Origin: Ignavibacteria bacterium UBA4661
GTDB lineage: Bacteria > Bacteroidota > Ignavibacteria > Kapaibacteriales > UBA4661
Direction of reading: 5' to 3'
DNA length: 9,118 nt
Assembly: GCA_002405405.1 (NCBI GenBank)
Contig: DHLT01000289.1
Coordinates: forward strand, 1 to 9,118
The translations under genes and the position numbers were made by a program. Shown one piece after another: positions 1 to 8,300 of the stretch. Every line of letters begins with the position of its first letter. The stretch's first letter is position 1. Below the pieces are notes generated by a model, which saw only the letters and a list, made by a program, of their open reading frames with translations, searched no databases and was not told where the DNA came from.

Positions 1-1
1 A

Positions 2-70
2 TCATACATTGTGATGCACTACCAGGAGTTCATCAACGACAAGGTGGATATTCATAACCAAAGAGAATGA
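2..70 (+). CDS. C-terminal end of an unidentified protein (partial)
   Basis: One plus-strand frame is open from the window edge to a TGA at 68-70. It reads as a hydrophilic tail containing YIVMHYQEFINDKV and ending in HNQRE. The composition is protein-like, while the other frames over this stretch have early stops or read less plausibly. The gene would be tail-to-tail with the minus-strand gene ending at 138. Only 22 codons are visible, so no family or function can be given, and a chance open frame cannot be excluded. Confidence 0.4.
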   Translation, partial: SYIVMHYQEFINDKVDIHNQRE

Positions 71-137
71 TGAAATGAGAATATGACACAGTCATCTGTT
101 GTATTGTAAACATATTGTGGCTGTATGTCGGACAACC

Positions 138-475
138 TTACTTGCCAAGACTGTAGCCGAATAATCCCGCTACGCACAAGGCATGGAGAATGAGCCATCC
201 TTTTTGATAACTTGGTCGCTCCTTCCATGCGATGGTATGATCAAAAGGATCAAATATCAGTGCTAATCCGAGAAAAATCGATGTTTCAGTAGGATTATGC
301 AGTCCAACCATGAGTACAATCCAGCCGCTACCGACAGCCCATACATCACGGGATTCCACCGCTTGTGCTGGTGAAGACGTGCATTTCTTTGTTGGATAGC
401 ATCAGGTGCTGTTGGATCGGTCAAGGGAGTTTGGTTCGCTGACATCAACTTGTGAGGTGCTTTCTGTTTTTCCAT
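138..475 (-). pseudogene. Small two-helix membrane protein, apparently frameshifted
   Basis: Two overlapping minus-strand frames each hold half of what looks like one protein of about 112 residues. The first frame (ATG at 475, or TTG at 490) gives a polar N-terminus ending in KRWNPVMYGLSVAAG. It then runs to a stop at 263 through a less coherent tail. The second frame continues from about position 320 as IVLMVGLHNPTETSIFLG, then LALIFDPFDHT, RPSYQKGWL and a second hydrophobic helix ending in GYSLGK. Joining them near 310-330 needs one extra base (for example GGA followed by a second A before TT) and restores two membrane helices around a D-P-F-D / W-x-x-R-P motif. I recall short proteins of this shape from Bacteroidota, of unknown function. 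No slippery heptamer is evident, so a real mutation or a sequencing deletion is likelier than programmed frameshifting. It lies about 65 bp downstream of the hydrolase gene on the same strand. Confidence 0.6.
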
Positions 476-539
476 ATCATTTGCTGTCAAATACTGTGAA
501 CAATAGAGCTACACAATGCAGCCGAGAAATTTGCAATGA

Positions 540-3050
540 TTATCGTGTAAGTTTTAAAACATCGACACCGATAGCATAACCATAGGTTTTACCATCGGGT
601 GTTGTATAAATTCGAATCTTATTGCATGCTCTGCCCAAATCTGTTTTGGTCCATGTTTGTCCGCCATCAGTTGTTTCATAGCCGGAGTTCATAGTGCCCA
701 CAAAACCATGTCGAGCATTGATAAAACCAATACCAAACTCCCGTGAACCATGATCATCGCATAAGTCCACTTCAAACCATGTTTTGCCACCATCGGTTGT
801 TTTGGCAACACGTTGTTTGGAAACAGCTTTGTCGGGATTATAATTCTGAATTGTTACATAGCCCGTATCGCGTGTGGGAAAAGAGACTTTCCAAGTTGTT
901 TCAAATGGTCGGGTAGATTGATAGCGTTTTACCCATGTTTTACCGCCATCGTTGGTGTAGAGTATTAGTGCATTTGATTGGGGAATATCAGCGCTCGTAG
1001 CAGCACAAACAAATCCCTCTTGCTTATTGAACATGGTAATGTCGAACAGCATTTTACAATCGGCATCCATACTCCATGAGCGGAAGGTAGCACCACCATC
1101 GTCGGACACCATGATATTGGCAGGACTTCCCACTCTTCCTACGCCATAAATATGGTATTTGTAGTCAATATTACCGTGATTGATATACTGCTCTTTGACA
1201 ATGTCAATGGCGCAGAGCCCTTTTACATAGGGACCGGAGTACGCCACAGGAGTCCATGGATTGCCGCCATCAGTTGTTTTATACAACGGAATTGTGTCTT
1301 GCACATTGGGGAAGTACTCTGTTCCGACATTTCCAACAAAGCCGCGGAGTGAATCAATAAAGGCAATGCAGCGAAAGAAGGTGCCGGGGGCGGTAAAACA
1401 CTTTTCCCATGTTTGTCCGCCATTGATTGTTTTGTAGATATTACCACCGCCATTGACATACCATCCTTTGTTCTCGTCGATAAAGCATATATCATCTTGC
1501 TTACCGCGATATGGTTCAGTATTTAACTTGTTCCAACGAACAGAAGAATGTTGTGCTGTTGTTTCTTGTGAAGTGCTTTGTTGATTCTGTGCCGAAGATT
1601 TTGACTGCAAGGTTTCAGTTTGAGCAGAGTTTTTTCCTTGAACAACACGACGTATCCATGCCTCGGAAAGCGTGATAACTTCAGGGTTGAAATTTTCTAC
1701 CATGATACGAGGATACTGAGGGTCTGCCTTCGTACGATAGCCATCCTCGATAGTCCCGACTTTTGCAAAAGCATGATCGGTACCTTTGACAAACTGATAC
1801 ATGCCATTGCCCGGATGATAATAATTGACAGTTTTTATGATGCTTTGCGCTGTTTCAGGACTCAGAGCTTCAACATCAGCTTCTCCATACATCGCCAGCA
1901 CTTTACAAGATGATTTGCTCCAGAGTTGGTGAATATTCACGCCATCTAATGATTGATTGAACGTAGCAGAACGTGTAAACAAACGATCTGACCCCTGTTC
2001 CCACATAAATTGTGATTGAAGGATTTCACGAAGATTGGGATTCTCTTTCACAAACTGCGACGGGGACTTTTTCATCACATAGATTTCATGCAAAATTTTA
2101 CGAACAGCGCGAACATTGGATTCTACTTCCGTTGGTGGTACTCCAAATCCTTCGCTTTGTACTCTAGTCATCTGTAAAAGATACTCTCCCCAGATTTTAC
2201 TCAGTGTACCAGAGACAACAGCACCTTTAATCCATGCATGTTTACTCGTGAGTACCGGTGCAATCACCCCACCTAAACTATGCCCCCACAGAAAAATGTT
2301 CGATGTATCTGCCTGAGGATGTTGTTTCAGATGGAGCAGAGCCACTTCGAATGCTTCGCATTCTTCGTTAAAATCAATATCACCGCAGTTCGGTGTGTTG
2401 ATACAGTCGCCCACGCCGGGTTTTTCGACACGCATGACAATATAGCCCGCGCGCGTCAAGCCATCGGTAACACGGCGATAAGGATTTGCGCTATCAATGT
2501 CAACATTTTCATTACATGGATAACCTTGTATAAAAAGAATGGTCGGGAGTTTTTGCGATACATTTGAGGGCTTGCTGACAATAGCGCGAAGAAGACCTTT
2601 TTTAAAAGGGATAGACTCATAACGGTAGTCTATACCGACACTTTTTTCGTCCGGTCTGCCGGAAGCAATCCCGCGAAGACTTATAACCGACGATGAACGG
2701 TACACTTTGTAGGTTACCGTATCGCCGGCTCTGATATGAGCAAGAGAAGCACCGCGAAGATCGGCAGGAGATGTCAGCGGTACTTTATTGACTGCAATAA
2801 CAATATCACCTGCTTGCAGTCCTGCCGATGATCCGGTACCACCCGGAACGACACGATTGACAGCAAGTCCATTTTTCAAACCATAGTGTTTTAATACACT
2901 ATCCGCTACGGGAGTAAAGGCAACACCATTGTAATACCGTTTGCGTAATGTTTGTGCACTCAGTAGAGAGAACGACATGAGTACAACAATGATCAAAGCA
3001 AGGTACTTTGAAGCGGTGCAGGATATTCTGCTAACAGTTGTATAAACCAT
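540..3050 (-). CDS. Secreted PDZ / alpha-beta hydrolase / Asp-box beta-propeller protein
   Basis: This 836-residue protein probably acts in the periplasm or outside the cell. The ATG at 3050 is chosen because it gives a signal peptide, with a basic n-region, a hydrophobic core at about 17-30 and a likely cleavage after SAQ (31-33). The open frame extends upstream to a TTG at 3173, but that extension is not signal-like. Residues 41-120 form a PDZ domain with A-G-L-Q-A-G-D-I-V at 76-84. Residues 135-470 are an alpha/beta hydrolase. Its nucleophile elbow is GHSLGG with Ser258, the likely acid is Asp392 in GEADVEAL and the likely base is His426 in GTDHAF. The segment KPGVGDC followed by C-G-D-I-D-F-x-x-E (210-230) fits a secreted esterase/peptidase-like family. 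A Ser/Gln/Thr-rich linker (471-503) leads to a YCF48/sialidase-like propeller (504-836) with six Asp boxes. Substrate is unknown; esterase or peptidase activity is inferred. No type IX sorting domain is seen at the C-terminus. Confidence 0.9.
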   Translation of the reverse strand: MVYTTVSRISCTASKYLALIIVVLMSFSLLSAQTLRKRYYNGVAFTPVADSVLKHYGLKNGLAVNRVVPGGTGSSAGLQAGDIVIAVNKVPLTSPADLRGASLAHIRAGDTVTYKVYRSSSVISLRGIASGRPDEKSVGIDYRYESIPFKKGLLRAIVSKPSNVSQKLPTILFIQGYPCNENVDIDSANPYRRVTDGLTRAGYIVMRVEKPGVGDCINTPNCGDIDFNEECEAFEVALLHLKQHPQADTSNIFLWGHSLGGVIAPVLTSKHAWIKGAVVSGTLSKIWGEYLLQMTRVQSEGFGVPPTEVESNVRAVRKILHEIYVMKKSPSQFVKENPNLREILQSQFMWEQGSDRLFTRSATFNQSLDGVNIHQLWSKSSCKVLAMYGEADVEALSPETAQSIIKTVNYYHPGNGMYQFVKGTDHAFAKVGTIEDGYRTKADPQYPRIMVENFNPEVITLSEAWIRRVVQGKNSAQTETLQSKSSAQNQQSTSQETTAQHSSVRWNKLNTEPYRGKQDDICFIDENKGWYVNGGGNIYKTINGGQTWEKCFTAPGTFFRCIAFIDSLRGFVGNVGTEYFPNVQDTIPLYKTTDGGNPWTPVAYSGPYVKGLCAIDIVKEQYINHGNIDYKYHIYGVGRVGSPANIMVSDDGGATFRSWSMDADCKMLFDITMFNKQEGFVCAATSADIPQSNALILYTNDGGKTWVKRYQSTRPFETTWKVSFPTRDTGYVTIQNYNPDKAVSKQRVAKTTDGGKTWFEVDLCDDHGSREFGIGFINARHGFVGTMNSGYETTDGGQTWTKTDLGRACNKIRIYTTPDGKTYGYAIGVDVLKLTR
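651..1430 (-). repeat. Six Asp-box repeats of the propeller domain
   Basis: Six copies of the motif [ST]-x-[DN]-G-G-x-x-[WF] occur within the hydrolase-propeller gene, at 1407-1430, 1254-1277, 1083-1106, 933-956, 777-800 and 651-674. In protein order they read TINGGQTW, TTDGGNPW, SDDGGATF, TNDGGKTW, TTDGGKTW and TTDGGQTW. At the DNA level they appear as similar blocks of the form CCATGTTT-x-CCGCCATC. Asp boxes sit in beta-hairpin turns of sialidase-like and YCF48/Hcf136-like propellers, one per blade, so at least six blades are indicated. The repeats are diverged, so recent duplication is unlikely. Confidence 0.85.
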
Positions 3051-3252
3051 AGAGCTTATAATGTAATGAATGAATATGGGTGTGCACACTTTGCATCCAA
3101 CAGGTGGTAGCGCAAAGCTTGGCTGATAGGGAACAATGTTGCGTAACAGCAACGAAATATGGGTCGGTGGCAATAATTATACAATGCTATTTACACGAAC
3201 GCACGATTATCGTCCATGAATGCAGAATACATGGTCTTGGTTGATGATGAAA
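3051..3252 (-). promoter_or_regulatory. Gap upstream of the hydrolase gene with a palindrome
   Basis: This 202-bp gap separates the response-regulator stop from the hydrolase start and could hold the hydrolase promoter and 5' UTR. It contains a perfect 10-bp palindrome, GTGTGCACAC (3080-3089), and a short stem GTTGC/GCAAC with a 6-nt loop (3138-3153). CCATG/CATGG at 3214-3234 is a weak inverted repeat just after the regulator stop. No strong rho-independent terminator with a T-run and no clear TTG-N20-TAnnTTTG promoter was found on the minus strand; the nearest is AAGCTTTG at 3120-3113 without a matching upstream box. Whether the hydrolase is co-transcribed with the two-component genes is therefore open. 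Confidence 0.3.
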
Positions 3253-3975
3253 TTATATCCCCATCAATTCTTTGAATATAACGGATTGCCGCTGGCTGAT
3301 CTCAACGGTATATCCATTCAGCATTTCAACTTGGAGTGTGTTATTGAAAAAAGGACTGATGTTTTTGATGCAATGAATGTTGATAATATGTTGTCTGTTT
3401 GCCCGAAAAAAGTGAGTCGTGGGCAGTTTTTCTTCCAAATAGTTCAACGATTTGTGCATCAACGGTCTGTTGTCATGAAAATACAGTCGCGCATAATTCC
3501 CTACACTTTCGATAAGATAAATGTCTGACAGAGGAACAAAGTAACAACGATCTCCATTTTTGATAAAAATTCGCTTGTCGATGGAGAGCGGTTCAGTACG
3601 TGTTCCGGCAACTTTGGGCGTTTGTATGTGCTTGACAATTTTTTGAATTGTTTCAGATAATCGATCGGTATTCACGGGTTTGAGCAGATAATCCAAGGCA
3701 TTTACCTCGAATGCTTTTACTGCATAGGTATCATAAGCTGTGACAAACACAACATGAGGCGCGTAGTCTGCATCTTGCAAAATGTCGAATCCTGATTTGT
3801 CAGGCATACTAATGTCGAGAAAAAGCAATTCTGGCTGTAGGTCCTGTATTTTCGCGATGGCTTCGCCACCACTATGGGCAAAACCAACAATCTCAATTTC
3901 AGCATGATGTTTGAGCATGGACTCCAGCTCCAACAATGCTAAGGGTTCATCATCTACCAGTAATGTTCGTATCAT
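3253..3975 (-). CDS. LytTR-family response regulator
   Basis: This 240-residue transcription factor of the LytT/AgrA type is the usual size for the family. The receiver domain (about 1-120) has the acidic pair Asp8-Asp9 in VDDEP, phospho-acceptor Asp54 in LFLDISMP, Thr79 in VFVTAY and Lys99 in LLKPV. The DNA-binding LytTR domain (about 134-239) shows the typical IYLIESVGNYARLY and HFFRANRQHIIN blocks. Phosphorylation by the adjacent LytS-type kinase is expected to drive binding to paired direct repeats in target promoters. The start at 3975 is 5 bp after the kinase stop, so the two genes are almost certainly one transcriptional and translational unit. Likely targets are the flanking envelope genes, which is inference from position only. 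The family assignment is secure, but the signal is unknown. Confidence 0.95.
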   Translation of the reverse strand: MIRTLLVDDEPLALLELESMLKHHAEIEIVGFAHSGGEAIAKIQDLQPELLFLDISMPDKSGFDILQDADYAPHVVFVTAYDTYAVKAFEVNALDYLLKPVNTDRLSETIQKIVKHIQTPKVAGTRTEPLSIDKRIFIKNGDRCYFVPLSDIYLIESVGNYARLYFHDNRPLMHKSLNYLEEKLPTTHFFRANRQHIINIHCIKNISPFFNNTLQVEMLNGYTVEISQRQSVIFKELMGI

Positions 3976-3980
3976 GATAA

Positions 3981-5036
3981 CTATGGAATGCAGAGAATGG
4001 CAGAAACTTGGCTTCCTTGCTGATGAATATGAAAGATTGCTCGACCCTGATAGACTTCTTCTAATCTTTTCGCAAGGTGTTGTAATCCAATGCCTCGATG
4101 ATTGGAAACATCATAGATGCCCGGATTGATCACCTGTATTTTCACCAATTCATTGGCTTCTTCCGTTATGCTTATTCTAATCATGCCGGGATCTGTTTGC
4201 TTGGCAATGCCATGTTTGACGGCATTTTCTGCTAAGGTGAGGAGCGAAGCCGGAGGAATGAGGCGTTGGCGGACAGCATCGGCAATGTCATATTCCACCT
4301 GAAGCTTTTTACCAAAGCGCATTTGCTCCAACTCTAAATATCGGGCAACTTCGGCAAGTTCATGATGGACCGGAATCAAAAGCTCCCTGCCATACTGCAA
4401 TGTAAAGCGCAGTAGTTCGCTAAGCTGAACAATTGCTTCCCTGCTTTGCTCGGGATTGATCGTTACCAATGCCTTAATGCTATTCAACGCATTGAATAAA
4501 AAATGAGGATTCAGTTGGAGTTTCAACAATTCTAATTCTGTGGTCTTTGCAAGATTCTCGGCACGTAATTTTTCACTCTGTATCGTATTCTTCTGCTGTA
4601 TGATGTTGTACATGAAATAGATGATAATCCACACACCAATATACCGCATCCAATTTATTGTATTCCCCACCATACTAATTAATGTCCACTCATTCCAATC
4701 GATCCTTCTGATGAAAACAATAAGAGGAATCTGTGTTATACACGTCATGATAAATGATACTATCAATGTGGAGATAAAGGCATACAACCAAATGTATGAT
4801 ATCGACGAGTCAAAAAGATGATACCGCAAAATAACACGTCGGTATATCTCCATTAAAATGATACCTTCAATGGCATACACCAGAAAAAAGTATAGCACTT
4901 GCACCGAGAAGCTTTTCACGATGAAGAAAGAATAGTTGATCATTTCGATCACAACCATGCTCAGCCACCCGAAAACCTGACACAGCCAATACGTACTGCG
5001 ATCGGATGAAAACAAAAATGCTCTGCGAACTGCCAT
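3981..5036 (-). CDS. LytS/YehU-type sensor histidine kinase
   Basis: This 351-residue inner-membrane kinase is the partner of the LytTR regulator just downstream. The N-terminal third carries about four membrane helices (roughly 17-40, 44-65, 82-110 and 121-145). A short coiled-coil linker (147-172) follows. The His_kinase domain has LQLNPHFLFNALNSI with phospho-acceptor His178, the ATP-binding N-box LAENAVKHG (Glu270, Asn271, His275) and the G-box HRGIGLQHLAKRL (313-325). There is no periplasmic sensor domain, so sensing is probably within the membrane segment. The ATG at 5036 was chosen because the protein then begins shortly before the family-like segment S-T-Y-W-L-C-Q-V-F-G-W. An upstream ATG at 5102 would add 22 residues that do not resemble the family. 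No Shine-Dalgarno sequence is obvious at either start. Confidence 0.93.
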   Translation of the reverse strand: MAVRRAFLFSSDRSTYWLCQVFGWLSMVVIEMINYSFFIVKSFSVQVLYFFLVYAIEGIILMEIYRRVILRYHLFDSSISYIWLYAFISTLIVSFIMTCITQIPLIVFIRRIDWNEWTLISMVGNTINWMRYIGVWIIIYFMYNIIQQKNTIQSEKLRAENLAKTTELELLKLQLNPHFLFNALNSIKALVTINPEQSREAIVQLSELLRFTLQYGRELLIPVHHELAEVARYLELEQMRFGKKLQVEYDIADAVRQRLIPPASLLTLAENAVKHGIAKQTDPGMIRISITEEANELVKIQVINPGIYDVSNHRGIGLQHLAKRLEEVYQGRAIFHIHQQGSQVSAILCIP

Positions 5037-5352
5037 AGGGAAATAGTGAATAACTGCGTATGATGTGGGAATCGAAGGCGAATAACAACTCCCCAAACAC
5101 ATGGAAGCACGATGTTTTCAATCCGCCATGACGCATGTACATTGACGAGTACAACTTACATCACTTTGCGGATAAGGTCATAACAAAACCATCGAGCAAT
5201 CGCAATGCAGAGTCTGTGAAGGTGCTGTAACACCATGAAAAGGTATTGTATTTCCCCCGAAGAATGGGTACTTTTGACTGTTGTGACTGGTATTGCATCC
5301 CTGCCAAATCTTCACGCATATTCACGCACCCATACACCTTTCAAATATCGAT
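5037..5352. promoter_or_regulatory. Divergent intergenic region between kinase and surface-protein genes
   Basis: About 316 bp lie between the start of the kinase gene on the minus strand and the start of the surface-protein gene on the plus strand. The region must carry the promoters for both. A Bacteroidota-like promoter is visible for the plus direction at 5246-5276. Next to it is a 6-bp direct repeat, TGACTG at 5275-5280 and 5284-5289, a possible protein-binding site. No equivalent promoter was found for the kinase direction. The open frames here (for example one starting at ATG 5235) run into the surface gene in a different frame and are probably chance. No RNA gene or convincing LytTR operator was recognised. 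Confidence 0.5.
5246..5276 (+). promoter_or_regulatory. Candidate Bacteroidota-type promoter for the surface protein
   Basis: TTG at 5246-5248 is followed after 20 bp by TACTTTTG at 5269-5276. This matches the Bacteroidota housekeeping pattern of a -33 TTG box and a -7 TAnnTTTG box in sequence and spacing. Transcription would start near 5283, giving a leader of about 70 nt to the ATG at 5353 or about 150 nt to the ATG at 5434. Found by eye; a chance match is possible. Confidence 0.4.
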
Positions 5353-8300
5353 ATGCTCTCTTCATTTTCTATCGTACAAAATTTTTTTGTACACAGACTA
5401 CGTTTTCGTCATCAACGAACATATCATGGGGGCATGATACTCTTGGTACTCTTGAGCATAACACTCTGTGGCGGTACAACAGTATCGGCTCAGACAACAA
5501 CAACTCCTGCCCTGCGTCCTATCGAACGGCAGTTTATCCTGCCGGAGGAAATGTCCGCACGCAGAATGGGGTTGCTCTCAGATGCTTCGGCAGTTGGGTG
5601 GAATCCTGCCCTGCTTGGAACGCGACCGGGCTTGGATATTGTCGGTGGCTTGGGGTTGGATTCCTCATTTAATTTGCCCACACGCAATTGGATGCTTTCC
5701 GCTTTTGCCAATTTGGGTGGTTTGTCTATCGGTTATACGGGCAATATGGATCGCGGATTCGGTCATTTTTTTGGTGGGTTAGGATTCAAGATTTTGAGTG
5801 ACAAACTGTGGATTGGCGGGAGCGGTCGGCTCGATTACAACAAAGACATAAGCTCTGTCAGTTTGGGTACATTGGCGTGGAATGGTTCGCTTGCATTTAA
5901 ACCTACCGATGGTGTATTTGCAGGGCTATCCGTTTCGACCATGCGATACGATGGAACAAAGGATATGTTCTACAGTGCGAATGTTGTGTATTCACCTGCG
6001 TATTGGGCTTCGGCATTTCTCAATCTTTCAACCTATTCACCTTATTTTGTCGGCGATAAATTCAATGCTGATCTTGGTGTATCGGCGGGTGTGCTGAACG
6101 ATTTTTTGGTGGTGTCGGCAACCTATAACACTGCAACGAGTATGGCGCGCGTGGGTGCTGAACTCAAACTCGGATTCCTCCGACCCGGCTTGCTCTACCG
6201 TGCATCCGAGGGTAGTCGGGAGACACAAAAAAGTATTGCTATTGCCCGTCTGTCGAGCGATGCGCTTTTCTCCACCGCCGCCGTGCGCGGATATTCCACC
6301 AGCGATGATGGTTGCCGAGAAACGATTGATGAGAAACTCGCACTGCCGGATATGATTGTTGAAAATGCTCGCAAGGAGAACAAAGAACTCTTCACACAGA
6401 TCAATCAACTTGCGCCGAACCCCAAAGAGCTTTACCAAACCATTAACCGAACATACTATTCATCGCTGTTTCAAGGGCGTACAACATTGGCGGGTGATAC
6501 GATTCCGATTGTGTCGCGCAAAAACTATGTGCTCGATATTCTCAAAGTCGATTACTCCAAATTCCCCACGATTTCAGTGGTGTTCAAAACAGCCGATTCT
6601 TCCGGTCGCAATATGGCGGGCTTAGGTGTCAATGATTTTTATACCAAAGACACGCTTGTGAAAATTCTCTCGGTCAATCCTTCCGATACAGCGGTCAGTG
6701 TGCCTATTGATATTGTAATTGCCGTGGACTGCTCCGGTTCAATGGGCGAAGAAATCGAAGCAACGGCAAAAAATGCTCGTGCTTTTGTGCAAGCCATGAA
6801 GAAACGCGGTGCTAACTATCGCATCGGTGGGATTTTGTATGGTTTGCAAGTAACGGATATTCTTCAGCCAACGGAGAATTTCGAGGAATTTGACCGATTT
6901 ATCAGCAAAGCCCGCGCAAATCAGCCCGATGAATATGCACCCGAAGCCGTTTCGGAACTCGTAAGAATGAAATTCCGCCCGAATGCGCAGAAAATCGCCA
7001 TTTTTATTACGGATGAACTCTTCACACCCAAAGCAGCTAATTGGACACAAACAGAAAACCAAGTAGTACAATTACTTTGGAAAGCAGGTATCCGCACATA
7101 CAGTGTTGTGAATCCATGCGATAACAATGCTTCACGGCTAACATATTTGACGCTCGGGCGCGAGTACGACATTCATGGTGAATTTGATACGATTCTTAAT
7201 GATATCGGGAATGCACTCACCACGACCTATACGATTACGTATCTCAAAGAGCAGTTGAAAATATCGGTACTCAAGGGTCGCGTAACCGACCAAGCAGGTA
7301 AGCCGATCGTCGGTACGGTGAAATTCACCGATGCACAAGAGAATACCTTTGGTCCGCTTGTTACAGATAAAGATGGTAATTATTCTGTCCGCATTGTCGA
7401 GGGGCAAAGCTATACGGCGATGATTACACCAACAGAAACCGACGAATACCGCAGAAAAACCGAAGCGATTGATCTAACGCGCATGCAAAAAGGCGACACA
7501 GTCGTACGAAATTTTGTCTTCAAACAGTCTTTTGTGCGTGGTGTCGTACAAGATGAATCCGGTAAACCTGTTCCCGCAATACTGTCCATCAGCGATGCAA
7601 CGGGTAAGGCACTCCCCCCCCTTCAAACCAATGAGCAGGCGCAGTATCTGCAACGTATCCTGGAGGGTGCGCGCTATGGCGTGGCAATCATGCCGACCGC
7701 TGCAACCGAGCACCAACACGGCAATGATGTCATTGATGCAACAGCGATTGCCAATGGCGACACGCTCGTGAAAAACTTTGTTGTCAAAGAATATCCGAAA
7801 GTGGCAGAAGTCCGTGGAGTACTTCGTGATGCGAAAACCCGCAAACCGATTGCCGGAAAACTGAAAATCCGCAAGGTCAGCGATGGCGCACTGCTCAGTG
7901 AAATAACTGCCGATGCCAATGGAAATTATACGGCGATTATTCCCAAGGATGTTGAAGTAGAAATCGTCGGTTCGGCTGATGACCATTTTGACGGTGCAAC
8001 GAAATTCTTATCGTCTCGCTCCGACACGACGAAGTACTTTACCGGTGAACTGACATTGCCTGAAGATGTCTCGATTCGGTTGAATTTCCCGTCGAATAAA
8101 TTCGACAATCCGAACAAATATGTTCTCGACTCGAATGGTGTGGAAACGACGCGCCCATGGCAAGAAGATTTGTCAGTCATTGCCGAGAATCTAAAAAGTA
8201 ATGTGCAGTTTATCGAGCGCATCATCCTGATCGGGCACACCGATGACCAAGGTGCCGATGGTGCAAATATGACGCTTGGGCAAAACCGCGCAAATTTTGT

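Noticed and set aside
83..95. ATGAC-ACA-GTCAT inverted repeat between the first two genes, as a terminator
   Set aside because: The stem is only 5 bp and AT-rich with no following T-run, so it is too weak to call.
1152..2567. Several plus-strand open frames of 66-97 codons opposite the hydrolase gene
   Set aside because: All are antisense to a gene with clear domains and catalytic residues, and none shows a domain or plausible start context.
3033..3041. ACAGTTGTA as a LytTR-type binding half-site
   Set aside because: It only partly fits the consensus, lies inside the hydrolase signal-peptide coding sequence, and no second direct repeat is found at the expected spacing.
5235..5672. 145-codon plus-strand frame starting MKRYCISPEEW, with a weakly signal-like N-terminus
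   Set aside because: Most of it overlaps the surface-protein gene in a different frame, its later part is Cys/Trp/Gly-rich and not protein-like, and the promoter candidate lies inside it. A frameshifted start for the surface protein was considered, but the main frame already has its own signal peptide.
7474..7986. 170-codon open frame on the minus strand, opposite the Ig-like repeats
   Set aside because: It lies wholly antisense to a well-supported gene and has no recognisable domain. Its low-complexity content reflects the opposite strand.
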